This document shows, in pieces, positions 1 to 7,052 of a stretch of 64,000 bases of DNA. The DNA is taken from positions 1 to 64,000 of the forward strand of contig JAIBAG010000004.1 of NCBI GenBank assembly GCA_019695305.1, given 5' to 3'. The stretch's first letter is position 1. Each line of letters starts with the position of its first letter. The notes below the pieces were generated by a model. The model made no database searches. It had not been told where the DNA came from and worked only from the letters and a program-made list of their open reading frames with translations. The stretch is from a bacterium (GTDB lineage Bacteria; UBA10199; JAIBAG01). The position numbers and the translations under genes are program-made.

Positions 1-60
1 ATATTTTGGGGGGCAATTCTTTTAATTCCAAGAGTTTTGGCCCTTTTTCTTACAAAATCT

Positions 61-116
61 TAAATGGTCCGGGGGCGGCGCAAGCCGCAAAATTTTTTAA
101 AAACCCGGACCATTTA
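61..116. repeat. 13-bp perfect inverted repeat with nested hairpin
   Basis: The arms at 61-73 and 104-116 are perfect complements (TAAATGGTCCGGG and its complement). They enclose a second hairpin, GCGGC-GCAA-GCCGC, at 75-88, which is followed by A and T runs. It lies just beyond the 3' end of the leftward tRNA-Ser gene. It may act as a bidirectional transcription end or simply be a palindromic repeat. The sequence shows the structure; the role is inferred. Confidence 0.6.
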
Positions 117-124
117 GGGTACTG

Positions 125-211
125 CGGAGAAGGAGGGATTCGAACCCTCGGTACAGTTTCCCGTACACACGCGTTCCAGGCGTGCGCCTTAAACCACTCG
201 GCCACCTCTCC
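125..211 (-). tRNA. tRNA-Ser, anticodon GGA
   Basis: On the minus strand the gene starts GGAGAGG and ends CTTCTCC plus discriminator G, giving a 7-bp acceptor stem with one G-U pair. The anticodon loop reads CTGGAAC, so the anticodon is GGA (serine). The T-arm GGTTCGAATCC is intact. A long variable arm (GTACGGGAAACTGTAC) is typical of class II tRNAs. The length is 87 nt and no CCA is encoded. A 98-bp repeat begins 7 bp upstream of its 5' end. Confidence 0.95.
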
Positions 212-217
212 CCTTAA

Positions 218-315
218 TATGTTAATGATCCGGGCGCTATCAGCGCACGGAGCATTTACAGATTAAGGTATTTTTTTTACCTTAATTTAAAAATCTAATA
301 ATCAAAAAAAATGCT
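218..315. repeat. 98-bp direct repeat, copy 1
   Basis: This copy matches 401-498 with a single visible substitution (AGCATT here, AGCGTT in copy 2). Each copy holds a 9-bp perfect inverted repeat ATTAAGGTA/TACCTTAAT around a T run (here 262-286) and a smaller dyad, GCGCT-ATC-AGCGC. It sits immediately upstream of the leftward tRNA-Ser gene, so it may include that gene's promoter region. No protein gene is visible between 212 and 614. Confidence 0.85.
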
Positions 316-400
316 TCTAGCAAACCACCAATTTAAGTCGCAAAGAGTGCGCCGTCTATTATAGTTCTTTCGCTTCGCGAAAGGGGCACCCGGCCTTATC

Positions 401-498
401 TATGTTAATGATCCGGGCGCTATCAGCGCACGGAGCGTTTACAGATTAAGGTATTTTTTTTACCTTAATTTAAAAATCTAATAATCAAAAAAAATGCT
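401..498. repeat. 98-bp direct repeat, copy 2
   Basis: Second copy of the block at 218-315. The 85-bp spacer between copies (316-400) contains a hairpin, CTTTCGC-TTC-GCGAAAG, at 367-383 and no recognisable gene. If copy 1 is the promoter region of tRNA-Ser, this could be what is left of a tandem duplication whose second tRNA was lost. That history is inference. Confidence 0.85.
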
Positions 499-614
499 CC
501 ATGCAACTTGCTGGGGCAACAGGGCTCTTAACTTTCTTTTAAACTAAAGGCAAGCGCTACCATATGGTTTTTTGAGTTGTATAGAAGGGGTTAAATGGGT
601 AGCTTCGTATAACC

Positions 615-1094
615 ATGAGCTTTTATCGCAAAATAAAACTAACTCCACAAAGAGCTAAAAGAGTTTTTAACTGGTTTCCCGTTTATCTATTCGGTCGCAT
701 TAAAACCACCTTTATTGCCAATGACTGGAAAAAAATGACAGTTGTGGTGAAAAGAAGTTTTCTTAATCAAAACTATGTGGGCACCATCTTTGGAGGTACT
801 CTTTATGCCGCCAGTGACCCGCAATTTATGCTGATGCTGCTTTTTATTTTGGGCGAAAAAAATCATATTATTTGGGATAAAGCCACCACCATCAATTATA
901 CAAAACCGGCTACAACAGATATTACCTTTAACTTTGAAGTGACTGATGAGATGCTGGCAAAAATTAAAAGTGATTTAGACGAAACTGGCAAATCGCATCC
1001 GGTATTTAATGTGCAGGGTATTGATAAGGCAGGGGCTGTGTGTTGTGAATTGGTAAAAACATTAAGTGTAAAACTTAAACGGAAAGAGGGATAA
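615..1094 (+). CDS. DUF4442-type hotdog-fold protein
   Basis: A 159-residue protein with no signal peptide. The central stretch GTIFGGTLYAASDPQF (about residues 56-71) resembles the helix-loop of hotdog-fold proteins of the DUF4442/PaaI thioesterase type. The family usually acts on acyl thioesters, but the substrate cannot be told here. The ATG has no obvious Shine-Dalgarno (AAGGGG lies about 25 nt upstream). The next gene begins 1 nt after its stop, so the two are probably co-transcribed. The family call rests on recognition of this core and the length. Confidence 0.7.
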   Translation: MSFYRKIKLTPQRAKRVFNWFPVYLFGRIKTTFIANDWKKMTVVVKRSFLNQNYVGTIFGGTLYAASDPQFMLMLLFILGEKNHIIWDKATTINYTKPATTDITFNFEVTDEMLAKIKSDLDETGKSHPVFNVQGIDKAGAVCCELVKTLSVKLKRKEG

Positions 1095-1095
1095 A

Positions 1096-1449
1096 ATGAC
1101 AACGCAATCGTTTTTCTTTTTTATTTTTAAAGCGGCGTTATCGGGGGTTTTGATTGCTTTAACCAGTACTCTTGCTAAAACTTTCCCTAAATGGGCTGCG
1201 CTTCTTACGGCGCTGCCTCTTATGACTTTTTTATCCCTTATTTGGATTTACGTAGAAACAAAAGATTTAGCCCTGCTGGAATCGTACACGCGCGACGTGC
1301 TCATATGGGTAATTCCCAGCCTCATCTTTTTTGTAGCGGCTATTTATTTGTTTAAGGCCAAAGTGCCTTTTATCCTCTCGATGGGAATTTCTACGGCAGT
1401 TTTATTTGTGGGTGTGTTTATTTTTGAGAAACTTCACTTTTTGAAGTAA
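1096..1449 (+). CDS. DUF3147-like small membrane protein
   Basis: A 117-residue, very hydrophobic protein with about four transmembrane helices (roughly residues 5-27, 33-51, 66-86 and 92-111) and short loops. The pattern, including KTFPKWAALLTALPLMTF after the first helix, fits the DUF3147 family of unknown function. It starts 1 nt after the DUF4442-like gene, which indicates an operon. It converges with the small leftward gene ending at 1453. Function unknown. Confidence 0.7.
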   Translation: MTTQSFFFFIFKAALSGVLIALTSTLAKTFPKWAALLTALPLMTFLSLIWIYVETKDLALLESYTRDVLIWVIPSLIFFVAAIYLFKAKVPFILSMGISTAVLFVGVFIFEKLHFLK

Positions 1450-1452
1450 GTA

Positions 1453-1647
1453 TCAGTGCTCCCCGTTAGCTTCTTGCATTTTCTTTAAGACGATCGCAAT
1501 CGTTTCCGCATCAACGCCAGCTTTTTGCATTAGCCTTTTAGCTTTCTCAAAATCATCCGCATCAATGGCTTCAAAAAAGTCATCTACTTTATCAATCTCG
1601 GCGAGTCTCTCTAAAACTAGGGTGCCTTCAAAGGCTTCTTCGTTCAT
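1453..1647 (-). CDS. small acidic helical protein, unknown function
   Basis: A 64-residue acidic protein predicted to be mostly helical, with two helix-rich halves around DDFFEAIDADDFEKAKRLM. An AGGA Shine-Dalgarno lies about 8 nt before the ATG on the minus strand, which supports translation. Its 5' end faces the BrnT-like gene across a 218-bp gap holding the TGAGACT boxes and a sigma-54-type promoter. I do not recognise a family. Confidence 0.55.
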   Translation of the reverse strand: MNEEAFEGTLVLERLAEIDKVDDFFEAIDADDFEKAKRLMQKAGVDAETIAIVLKKMQEANGEH

Positions 1648-1672
1648 GGTGTGGTCCTACAATGTTCATAGC

Positions 1673-1711
1673 TGAGACTCAAGAGTCCGATTTTGAGACT
1701 GTCGTGAGACT
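1673..1711. promoter_or_regulatory. three helically phased TGAGACT boxes
   Basis: TGAGACT occurs at 1673-1679, 1694-1700 and 1705-1711, spaced 21 and 11 bp apart, so all three lie on one face of the helix. The first is also half of a GAGACTC-aa-GAGTC dyad. They lie about 67-105 bp upstream of the start predicted for the sigma-54-type promoter at 1753-1768. That is the usual place for bacterial enhancer-binding proteins. The role is inferred from spacing. Confidence 0.5.
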
Positions 1712-1752
1712 CCTTTTGAAATCCATTCTTTAAATTTCAACTACTTACAAAA

Positions 1753-1768
1753 TGGCATACTCCTTGCT
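1753..1768 (+). promoter_or_regulatory. sigma-54 (-24/-12) promoter
   Basis: TGGCATACTCCTTGCT has the GG-N10-GC core and matches the TGGCAC-N5-TTGC consensus at all but one position. It points to the BrnT-like gene at 1866 and would give a leader of about 87 nt. A site with the same TGGCAT/TTGCT halves occurs on the minus strand at 43192-43207. Confidence 0.65.
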
Positions 1769-1865
1769 TTATCTTGTACACCTGACTGTGTGCTTTTTGT
1801 ATTCATTATTTTTACATAAATACTTATTTTTATTGAATTTTAATATTTAATTTGTAATACTTTTT

Positions 1866-2120
1866 ATGGCTCTTTTGCAGGGTAAAACCGTAGTGGGTAT
1901 TGATGGGAATTGGGAGCATATGTTTATTAAGCATGGTGTTACTGAGGCCGAAGTGATTTCTGTTTTTAAATCTGGAGTTTTATGGCCGCGAAAAAATAAA
2001 AAAAAGAGAAGCGCCGATTACATGGTTGAAGGGCGCGCGTTGAGTGGGAGGTTGTTAAAAATTTGTTACAGTTGGGATGATGAAAAGCCCGGATGGATTT
2101 GGGTGCACACGGCGTTTTAA
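1866..2120 (+). CDS. BrnT-like toxin of a type II toxin-antitoxin pair
   Basis: An 84-residue basic protein. The layout WEHMFIKHGVTEAEVISVF, then RLLKICYSW, then a final W/H-rich strand resembles BrnT, a small RelE-fold ribonuclease toxin that cleaves mRNA; DUF4258 proteins look similar. The antitoxin-like gene follows 5 nt after the stop, in the toxin-first order usual for brnTA. There is no Shine-Dalgarno before the ATG. A sigma-54-type promoter and phased boxes upstream would be unusual, because such pairs normally autoregulate from a sigma-70 promoter. Confidence 0.6.
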   Translation: MALLQGKTVVGIDGNWEHMFIKHGVTEAEVISVFKSGVLWPRKNKKKRSADYMVEGRALSGRLLKICYSWDDEKPGWIWVHTAF

Positions 2121-2125
2121 AAAAT

Positions 2126-2374
2126 ATGAAAAAGAAATATACAGCCAAACAATTAAAGCAGTTAGAAAAAGAAATGAAAGATGATGCGCAGTGGGAAGAG
2201 GCGGATCACACGATTAACTTTAATGGCCCCACCAGTGTAAGATTTCCGGAAGATATTTTGAGGAAGATGCACGCTGTTGCTAAAGCCCGTAAAAAACCCA
2301 TCAACCGTTTGGTGAATGAGTGGGTGAAGCCTTTTGTGGAAGGGGAATACGCTTTGTTGCAGTCGATTAAATAG
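2126..2374 (+). CDS. BrnA/CopG-like antitoxin
   Basis: An 82-residue protein. The N-terminal half is charged and probably binds the toxin. The C-terminal half, PTSVRFPEDILRKMHAVAKA followed by a short helix, fits a ribbon-helix-helix DNA-binding fold of the CopG/BrnA type. I start it at the ATG 5 nt after the toxin stop, because the longer in-frame start would lie inside the toxin gene. Translation is probably coupled to the toxin. It is expected to neutralise the upstream protein and repress the pair. Confidence 0.6.
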   Translation: MKKKYTAKQLKQLEKEMKDDAQWEEADHTINFNGPTSVRFPEDILRKMHAVAKARKKPINRLVNEWVKPFVEGEYALLQSIK

Positions 2375-2433
2375 CCTTTGTTTCCCCCATTCTTCTCCCT
2401 TGAATTACCCCACAAAGTTGAGTAGGCCTTTAA

Positions 2434-2536
2434 GGGCAGCCGGGCCCCGTGCAAGGAACAAGTTTCTAAACCCCGCCAGGTCCGGAAGGAAGCAACGGTA
2501 GGATTCTAACCCTGTGCCGCGGATCAGCCTGGCTGC
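2434..2536 (+). ncRNA. ffs: signal recognition particle RNA (4.5S type)
   Basis: The conserved apical loop GGTCCGGAAGGAAGCA lies at 2479-2494. The ends pair: GCAGCCGGGC near the 5' end against GCCTGGCTGC near the 3' end, with one G-U. Length and shape fit the bacterial small SRP RNA that binds Ffh and targets membrane proteins. It lies just upstream of dnaX, as in several bacteria. Exact ends are uncertain by a few bases. Confidence 0.93.
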
Positions 2537-2537
2537 A

Positions 2538-2594
2538 TTAATTTGTTAGTTTATAGATTCGCCTGTAAGGCGGAGATAGAAACTTACAAATTAA
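2538..2594. repeat. inverted repeat after the SRP RNA
   Basis: The arms at 2538-2552 and 2580-2594 match at 14 of 15 positions and enclose an inner hairpin, CGCC-TGTAA-GGCG, at 2560-2572. It begins one base after the SRP RNA and could aid 3'-end formation, although no T run follows the inner stem. It could also be a mobile palindrome. A further short hairpin CTTGAAC-TTC-GTTCAAG follows at about 2600-2616. Confidence 0.6.
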
Positions 2595-2641
2595 TTGTAC
2601 TTGAACTTCGTTCAAGTGCTTTATGCATACACAAAGTGTTT

Positions 2642-2698
2642 CGAAGGAGATCCTTCGCCCTCGAAGTGGCACCCTTGTGGTGTACGCTCAGGATGACA
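2642..2698. repeat. dispersed repeat of the GTCATCCTGAGC...GAAGGATCT type
   Basis: On the minus strand this reads TGTCATCCTGAGCG and later GCGAAGGATCTCC. This resembles a dispersed repeat seen in many bacterial genomes, whose chance translation contains CHPER. It includes a CGAAGGA-GA-TCCTTCG dyad at its left end. The right edge places AGGA 11 nt before the dnaX ATG, so it may serve as that gene's Shine-Dalgarno. Confidence 0.6.
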
Positions 2699-2704
2699 GC
2701 AACT

Positions 2705-4348
2705 ATGAGCTACCAAGTCTTTGCCCGCAAATACCGTCCTCAAAATTTTACCGAAGTGATCGGCCAAGACCCCGTTGTCACCACTCTTCGTAATGCTATT
2801 GAACACGATCGCCTGCATCATGCCTATCTTTTCTGCGGGGCTCGTGGAGTGGGGAAAACCTCCATGGCGCGTATTTTTGCCAAATCTCTTAATTGCGAAA
2901 AAGGACCTACTATTACCCCTTGTGGTACATGTAAAAGTTGTGAGGAAATTACCAAATCCATTTCCATGGATGTTTTGGAAATCGACGGAGCCTCCAATAC
3001 CGGTGTGGATGATGTGCGTGAATTGCGTGAACAGGCAAAATATCTGCCCTCTACCGGAAAATACAAAATTTATATCATCGATGAAGTGCACATGCTCTCT
3101 ACCAATGCGTTTAATGCGCTTCTCAAAATTTTGGAAGAACCGCCGGCTCATCTTTTGTTCTTTTTTGCTACAACCGAGCCGCATAAGATTCCCGTCACCA
3201 TTTTATCGCGCTGTCAGCGCTTCGATTATAAACGCGTGGCTTATCCGGTGCTGGTGGGTCACCTTAAAAAGATTTTAACTGCCGAAAAAATTACCTTACC
3301 TGAAGAATCTCTTTTTCTTATCGCAAGGGCGTCCGAAGGATCGGTGCGTGATAGCTTATCGCTGATGGATCAAGTGGTGAGTTTTTGCGGCAGCAATGCA
3401 AGCCCTGATAAAATCCGTGATATGCTGGGTTTGGCCGACCGTGTAATTCTTCTCAATCTCCTCGATGGCCTGCTTAAAAAAGAGATTAATATCGTCCTCG
3501 ATATTGTGAATAAAATTTATGACAAAGGTTTTGATCTCAAAATCTTGGGTGAAAATTTGCTGGAACTCTTCCGTCACTTGGCTGTTATCCGCGAAGGAGG
3601 GGAGAAGTATGTGGATTTGCCCCAGGACGAAATTGATAACTTAAAAAAGCTCTCGCAAGATTACGATACGTTCTTTTTCTTAACCCAGTTTCAGATTTTA
3701 GGAAAAGGGGTTGAAGAATTAGCCCGTTCCGATTTTCCTCGTCTTTTATTTGAAACCACACTGATTAAAATGATGCATGCGCGTGATCTTATGTCGATTG
3801 CCGAGCTTTCTCAGAAAATGGTGGCAAGCACCCCTGTTATGCCCAGTGTTCCCGGTGCTGCTACATCTACTCCTTCGCGTTTTACACCGCCTGTCTCTCA
3901 GCCAAAAGCGCAAAACGTTGCTCCAACGCAGCAAGCAGCTCAACAAAGCTCACCCCGTACTTTTGTGTGGAATGAATTTGTAGCCGAAATTATTAAAAAA
4001 GTGCCGTCACTAGGCGCTATGCTAGAACATGCACGTCCATTGGCGGTGGATGCCGAGAAAATTGACGTGGGTTTTGAAAACTCGGTTTATCTTAAAATGC
4101 TAGAATCCAAAAAGGCACAAATAGAAGATTTTATAAAAACGAACTATAAAAAGACCATCACTTTTACTCTTAAACCCATTGCAGGGACTATTGATGCCCC
4201 TCCTTCGGCGCGGGATGTGCGCGAAACTACCCAAAAAGAAAAGGAAGACGCGCTTAAAAAGAAAGCGCTCTCTAATCCCATCCTTAAAAAAGCCGAAGAA
4301 TTATTGGGTGCTAAAATTGCCGAAGTACGTGTGACGAAGCACACGTGA
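2705..4348 (+). CDS. dnaX: DNA polymerase III subunit tau (gamma/tau)
   Basis: The clamp-loader ATPase of DNA polymerase III, 547 residues. The N-terminal MSYQVFARKYRPQNFTEVIG is the family start, which fixes the ATG at 2705 although the frame is open further upstream. Walker A GARGVGKT is at 45-52, zinc-binding cysteines at 64, 73, 76 and 79, Walker B IIDEVH at 124-129, and the SRC arginine motif near 168-170. A Pro/Gln/Ala-rich linker (about 375-420) leads to a tau-type C-terminal domain. The stop lies in a 14-bp tandem duplication. I found no convincing in-frame slippery heptamer for a gamma form. Confidence 0.96.
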   Translation: MSYQVFARKYRPQNFTEVIGQDPVVTTLRNAIEHDRLHHAYLFCGARGVGKTSMARIFAKSLNCEKGPTITPCGTCKSCEEITKSISMDVLEIDGASNTGVDDVRELREQAKYLPSTGKYKIYIIDEVHMLSTNAFNALLKILEEPPAHLLFFFATTEPHKIPVTILSRCQRFDYKRVAYPVLVGHLKKILTAEKITLPEESLFLIARASEGSVRDSLSLMDQVVSFCGSNASPDKIRDMLGLADRVILLNLLDGLLKKEINIVLDIVNKIYDKGFDLKILGENLLELFRHLAVIREGGEKYVDLPQDEIDNLKKLSQDYDTFFFLTQFQILGKGVEELARSDFPRLLFETTLIKMMHARDLMSIAELSQKMVASTPVMPSVPGAATSTPSRFTPPVSQPKAQNVAPTQQAAQQSSPRTFVWNEFVAEIIKKVPSLGAMLEHARPLAVDAEKIDVGFENSVYLKMLESKKAQIEDFIKTNYKKTITFTLKPIAGTIDAPPSARDVRETTQKEKEDALKKKALSNPILKKAEELLGAKIAEVRVTKHT

Positions 4349-4358
4349 CGAAGCACAC
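4331..4358. repeat. 14-bp tandem duplication across the dnaX stop
   Basis: GTGACGAAGCACAC occurs twice back to back (4331-4344 and 4345-4358). The first copy encodes the last residues of DnaX, and the stop TGA at 4346-4348 is in the second copy. Because 14 is not a multiple of three, the duplication changes the C-terminal frame and probably created the present stop. The effect is likely small. Confidence 0.8.
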
Positions 4359-4374
4359 GTGAATAAAGAATAAA

Positions 4375-4665
4375 TTACTTAATAATATACACAACCTCAT
4401 CCGCATTGATGAGACCTAAGGTTTCTTTGGCCAAATGTTCTACAGCGTCAGACTCGTAGAGGCTTTTTACCTGATAACGCAAACTTAAATTTTCCTGCAA
4501 AGCGGTGTGGTTTTGGTTTTCTAAATTCCTTTTTATTTTTCCAAGCGCATGCAAATGAATGAGTCCTTTTTCGCCCGATAGCAAAAAGATAAGAAACACC
4601 ACAAAAATAACTGAGGCGAGAATATAAAAAATAAGATTGAAATCTTTTTTCTCTACTAAGTGCAT
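4375..4665 (-). CDS. FtsB/DivIC-family septum formation protein
   Basis: A 96-residue bitopic membrane protein with a short cytoplasmic N-terminus, one transmembrane helix at about 11-30, and an extracytoplasmic helix (ALGKIKRNLENQN and onward) of coiled-coil type. The end, AKETLGLINADEVVYIIK, is the hallmark of the DivIC/FtsB family, which joins FtsL and FtsQ in the divisome. It is convergent with dnaX. The adjacent ruvB gene is separated by about 110 bp, so it may have its own promoter. Confidence 0.85.
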   Translation of the reverse strand: MHLVEKKDFNLIFYILASVIFVVFLIFLLSGEKGLIHLHALGKIKRNLENQNHTALQENLSLRYQVKSLYESDAVEHLAKETLGLINADEVVYIIK

Positions 4666-4776
4666 AAAAATACAACGCTTCCGTATTTGGAACCCTCTAT
4701 CATATTTTCTTTTAGAAAATTTTTAAATAGAAAAATGACGTGTAAGTAAAAAATGTCTATTTCTTGGAAGCTTTTT

Positions 4777-5808
4777 TTAAAATAAAGAATCTTGATTGGT
4801 ACTTTTTGCGGGCGGTTTAAATCCTAAATATTCAAAAGCACGAGGCGTGGCGGTGCGGCCACGGGGGGTACGGTTAATAAAACCTTGTTGAATAAGAAAT
4901 GGTTCGTAAACATCTTCCAAAGTTTCTTTTTCTTCATTAATGCTGGCGGCAATGGCTTCAATGCCTGCCGGCCCGCCGCCAAATTTATCTATTAACGCTC
5001 TTAAAAATTTACGATCCATAGCATCAAAGCCCATGGCATCTACTTCTAATTGTTCAAGAGCGTATTGAGCAATGTTGAGGCTAATAACGCCTTTGTTTTT
5101 TACCTCGGCGTAATCACGCACGCGGCGTAATAAACGGTTGGCAATACGGGGAGTACCACGCGAGCGTTTGGCAATTTCCATGGCGCCAGTTTCTTCTATG
5201 GATACCCCTAAAATTGAGGCCGAACGGGTAATAATTTGATTTAAATCGGCGGCTTCATAAAAATCTAAACGTTCCACAATGCCAAAACGATCGCGGAGTG
5301 GTGAGGTAAGGAGGCCGGCACGCGTTGTGGCCCCTACTAAAGTAAAACGGGGGAGATCCAGCTTAATAGATTTTGCTGAAGGCCCCTGACCAATCACAAT
5401 ATCGAGCGTAAAATCTTCCATGGCCGGATACAGCACTTCTTCTACAATAGGGTTTAAGCGATGAATTTCGTCGATAAACAGTACAGAACCAGGTTCCAAA
5501 TTGGTAAGCAAGGCTGCTAAATCGCCCGAACGTTCTATCACCGGGCCCGATGTAGATTTAAGCGGCGCGTTCATTTCGTGTGCAATAATATTGGCCAGAG
5601 AAGTTTTGCCCAAACCTGGAGGTCCGCAAAAAAGACAATGATCGAGTGCCTCACCCCTTTTTTGAGAAGCCGTAATAAATACCGATAATTTTTCTTTTAG
5701 TTTGGTCTGGCCAATATACTCGCTTAAATTTTTAGGGCGCAGGCTCACATCAAAGCGTCGGTCGTCTTCTACGGGTATTCCGGCTAAATTATTGTTGGAG
5801 CGTTCCAT
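4777..5808 (-). CDS. ruvB: Holliday junction branch-migration helicase RuvB
   Basis: The AAA+ motor that drives branch migration with RuvA, 343 residues. Walker A GPPGLGKT is at 62-69 and Walker B LFIDEIHR at 110-117. Sensor I is GATTRAGLL, and the C-terminal winged-helix part contains [16 protein letters not shown]. Length is typical. It follows ruvA by 6 nt in the leftward yebC-ruvC-ruvA-ruvB block, the order found in many proteobacteria. Confidence 0.97.
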   Translation of the reverse strand: MERSNNNLAGIPVEDDRRFDVSLRPKNLSEYIGQTKLKEKLSVFITASQKRGEALDHCLFCGPPGLGKTSLANIIAHEMNAPLKSTSGPVIERSGDLAALLTNLEPGSVLFIDEIHRLNPIVEEVLYPAMEDFTLDIVIGQGPSAKSIKLDLPRFTLVGATTRAGLLTSPLRDRFGIVERLDFYEAADLNQIITRSASILGVSIEETGAMEIAKRSRGTPRIANRLLRRVRDYAEVKNKGVISLNIAQYALEQLEVDAMGFDAMDRKFLRALIDKFGGGPAGIEAIAASINEEKETLEDVYEPFLIQQGFINRTPRGRTATPRAFEYLGFKPPAKSTNQDSLF

Positions 5809-5814
5809 CGTCTT

Positions 5815-6429
5815 TTATAATCCCGCGTTTTGCGCCAATACTGTGAGTGATTTTTTTAGTAAATCTTCTACACGGCTTTCGGCTGTTACCGGTACCTGAC
5901 CCATAACTCTTTCGGCTGTTTGACGGTTATAGCCTAAATTCATTAATGCCGATACTACTTCGTCGTAGGCGCCCCCACGGCTAGTAGCGTTAGTTACTAA
6001 GCTTAAAGCTGTTTTATCATCTGCTAAAGACATGAGCTTGTCTTTTAACTCTACAATCAAGCGTTCGGCCGTTTTTTTACCAATACCACTAATGGTTGTT
6101 AGCTTTGCAACATTCTCGGTGGTGATGGCCATGATGAGATCGGATGTGCTCATGCCGGAGAGGAGCTGCAAACCCATTTTGGGGCCAATGCCCGACACCG
6201 AAATTAGTTTTTTAAAAAGAGTTTTGTCGGAACCGGAAATAAAACCAAAAAGAGAAATGCTGCCCTCATTCATATGTGTATAAATATACAATGTGACTGG
6301 GCCAGTTTTTTGCGTAAGGAGGGGAACGGAGTTTTTAGAAACAAATACTTCATATCCCACGCCGTTTACATCTACCAAACAGCCATCTTCGGTAATGTTT
6401 TTTAATATTCCTGTAAGTTGAGCAATCAT
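5815..6429 (-). CDS. ruvA: Holliday junction DNA-binding protein RuvA
   Basis: A 204-residue protein that forms the tetramer holding Holliday junctions flat for RuvB. The N-terminal OB fold starts MIAQLTGIL. Two helix-hairpin-helix motifs follow (ISVSGIGPKMGLQLL and ISGIGKKTAERLI), and the C-terminal three-helix domain contacts RuvB. I chose the ATG at 6429, where homologues begin; the longer frame to 6456 reads into the palindrome between ruvC and ruvA. Confidence 0.96.
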   Translation of the reverse strand: MIAQLTGILKNITEDGCLVDVNGVGYEVFVSKNSVPLLTQKTGPVTLYIYTHMNEGSISLFGFISGSDKTLFKKLISVSGIGPKMGLQLLSGMSTSDLIMAITTENVAKLTTISGIGKKTAERLIVELKDKLMSLADDKTALSLVTNATSRGGAYDEVVSALMNLGYNRQTAERVMGQVPVTAESRVEDLLKKSLTVLAQNAGL

Positions 6430-6451
6430 AAAAAGTACTAAAAAATATCCA

Positions 6452-6480
6452 GTCATACCGGCGGAGGCCGGTATCCAGTC
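6452..6480. repeat. palindromic repeat of the CATACCGGC...GCCGGTATCC type
   Basis: The perfect dyad ATACCGGC-GGAG-GCCGGTAT lies at 6455-6474, flanked by GTC and CCAGTC. Its consensus resembles the dispersed GTCATTCCGGC...GCCGGAATCCAG palindromes known from many genomes. It fills the gap between the ruvC stop and the ruvA start, so transcripts of the operon carry a strong hairpin there. Confidence 0.75.
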
Positions 6481-6482
6481 TC

Positions 6483-7019
6483 CTAAAGATGGACCCCGGC
6501 CTTAGCCAGGTTGACTCCAGGAGTTTTAAGCTTTTGTTTTAAAATATCCACTAACTGATTGGTTTGCGCATGGCACAAAGCTGCAGCCAGTGCATCGCTT
6601 GCATTTTCCTCGGCTATTTCGGGCAAACCCAAGAGTGTCTTTACCATTTTTTGAACCTGCTCTTTACTGGCTCCGCCGTAACCGGTTACTGTTTGTTTAA
6701 TAGAACGCGGGGCATATTCAAAAATTTGGAGCCCCATTTTATAAGCCAGCGCCAATACCACGCCACGAGCATGCCCCAGCTTTAATGTGCTGGCTACGTT
6801 TTTGGCGTAAAAGGCGGTTTCAATAGAAAGGGCTTGGGGTTTAAATTTAAGAATGAGGCGTTCTACACCATCGTAAATAGTGGCCAATTTTTCGGGCAAC
6901 GTTTGTAGATTGGCACAATAAATAACACCGCATTCTACATGCAGCGATTTATTGGGCGTTTTTTCTATAAGCCCATAGCCTGTGATGCGGCTTCCTGGAT
7001 CGATGCCTAGTATAATCAT
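6483..7019 (-). CDS. ruvC: crossover junction endodeoxyribonuclease RuvC
   Basis: The Holliday junction resolvase, 178 residues, RNase H-like fold. Catalytic acidic residues are visible: Asp7 in GIDPGS, Glu67 in SIETAFY, and Asp142 in NASDALAAALCH with nearby glutamates. It cuts junctions symmetrically in concert with RuvAB. It lies between yebC and ruvA in the same leftward block. The C-terminal tail after residue 155 is slightly long and basic. Confidence 0.96.
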   Translation of the reverse strand: MIILGIDPGSRITGYGLIEKTPNKSLHVECGVIYCANLQTLPEKLATIYDGVERLILKFKPQALSIETAFYAKNVASTLKLGHARGVVLALAYKMGLQIFEYAPRSIKQTVTGYGGASKEQVQKMVKTLLGLPEIAEENASDALAAALCHAQTNQLVDILKQKLKTPGVNLAKAGVHL

Positions 7020-7052
7020 GCTTATTTAAAGGCATGGCACACCATGCGTTCA

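Noticed and set aside
6-266. 86-codon rightward open frame
   Set aside because: It reads through the tRNA-Ser gene on the opposite strand; its [10 protein letters not shown]-type peptide is a common artefact of tRNA antisense.
2543-2704. Longer N-terminal extension of DnaX
   Set aside because: The extra residues come from repeats and the SRP RNA flank; the family start MSYQVFARKYRP lies at 2705.
2621-3184. 187-codon leftward frame opposite dnaX
   Set aside because: It is antisense to the ATPase domain of dnaX and its N-terminal part, with CHPERTPQG, is the translation of a dispersed repeat.
3465-3490. Slippery A-run for a gamma form of DnaX
   Set aside because: CTTAAAAAAGAG is not in the A-AAA-AAG phase and has no clear downstream hairpin; the second A-run at about 4281 is too near the C-terminus.
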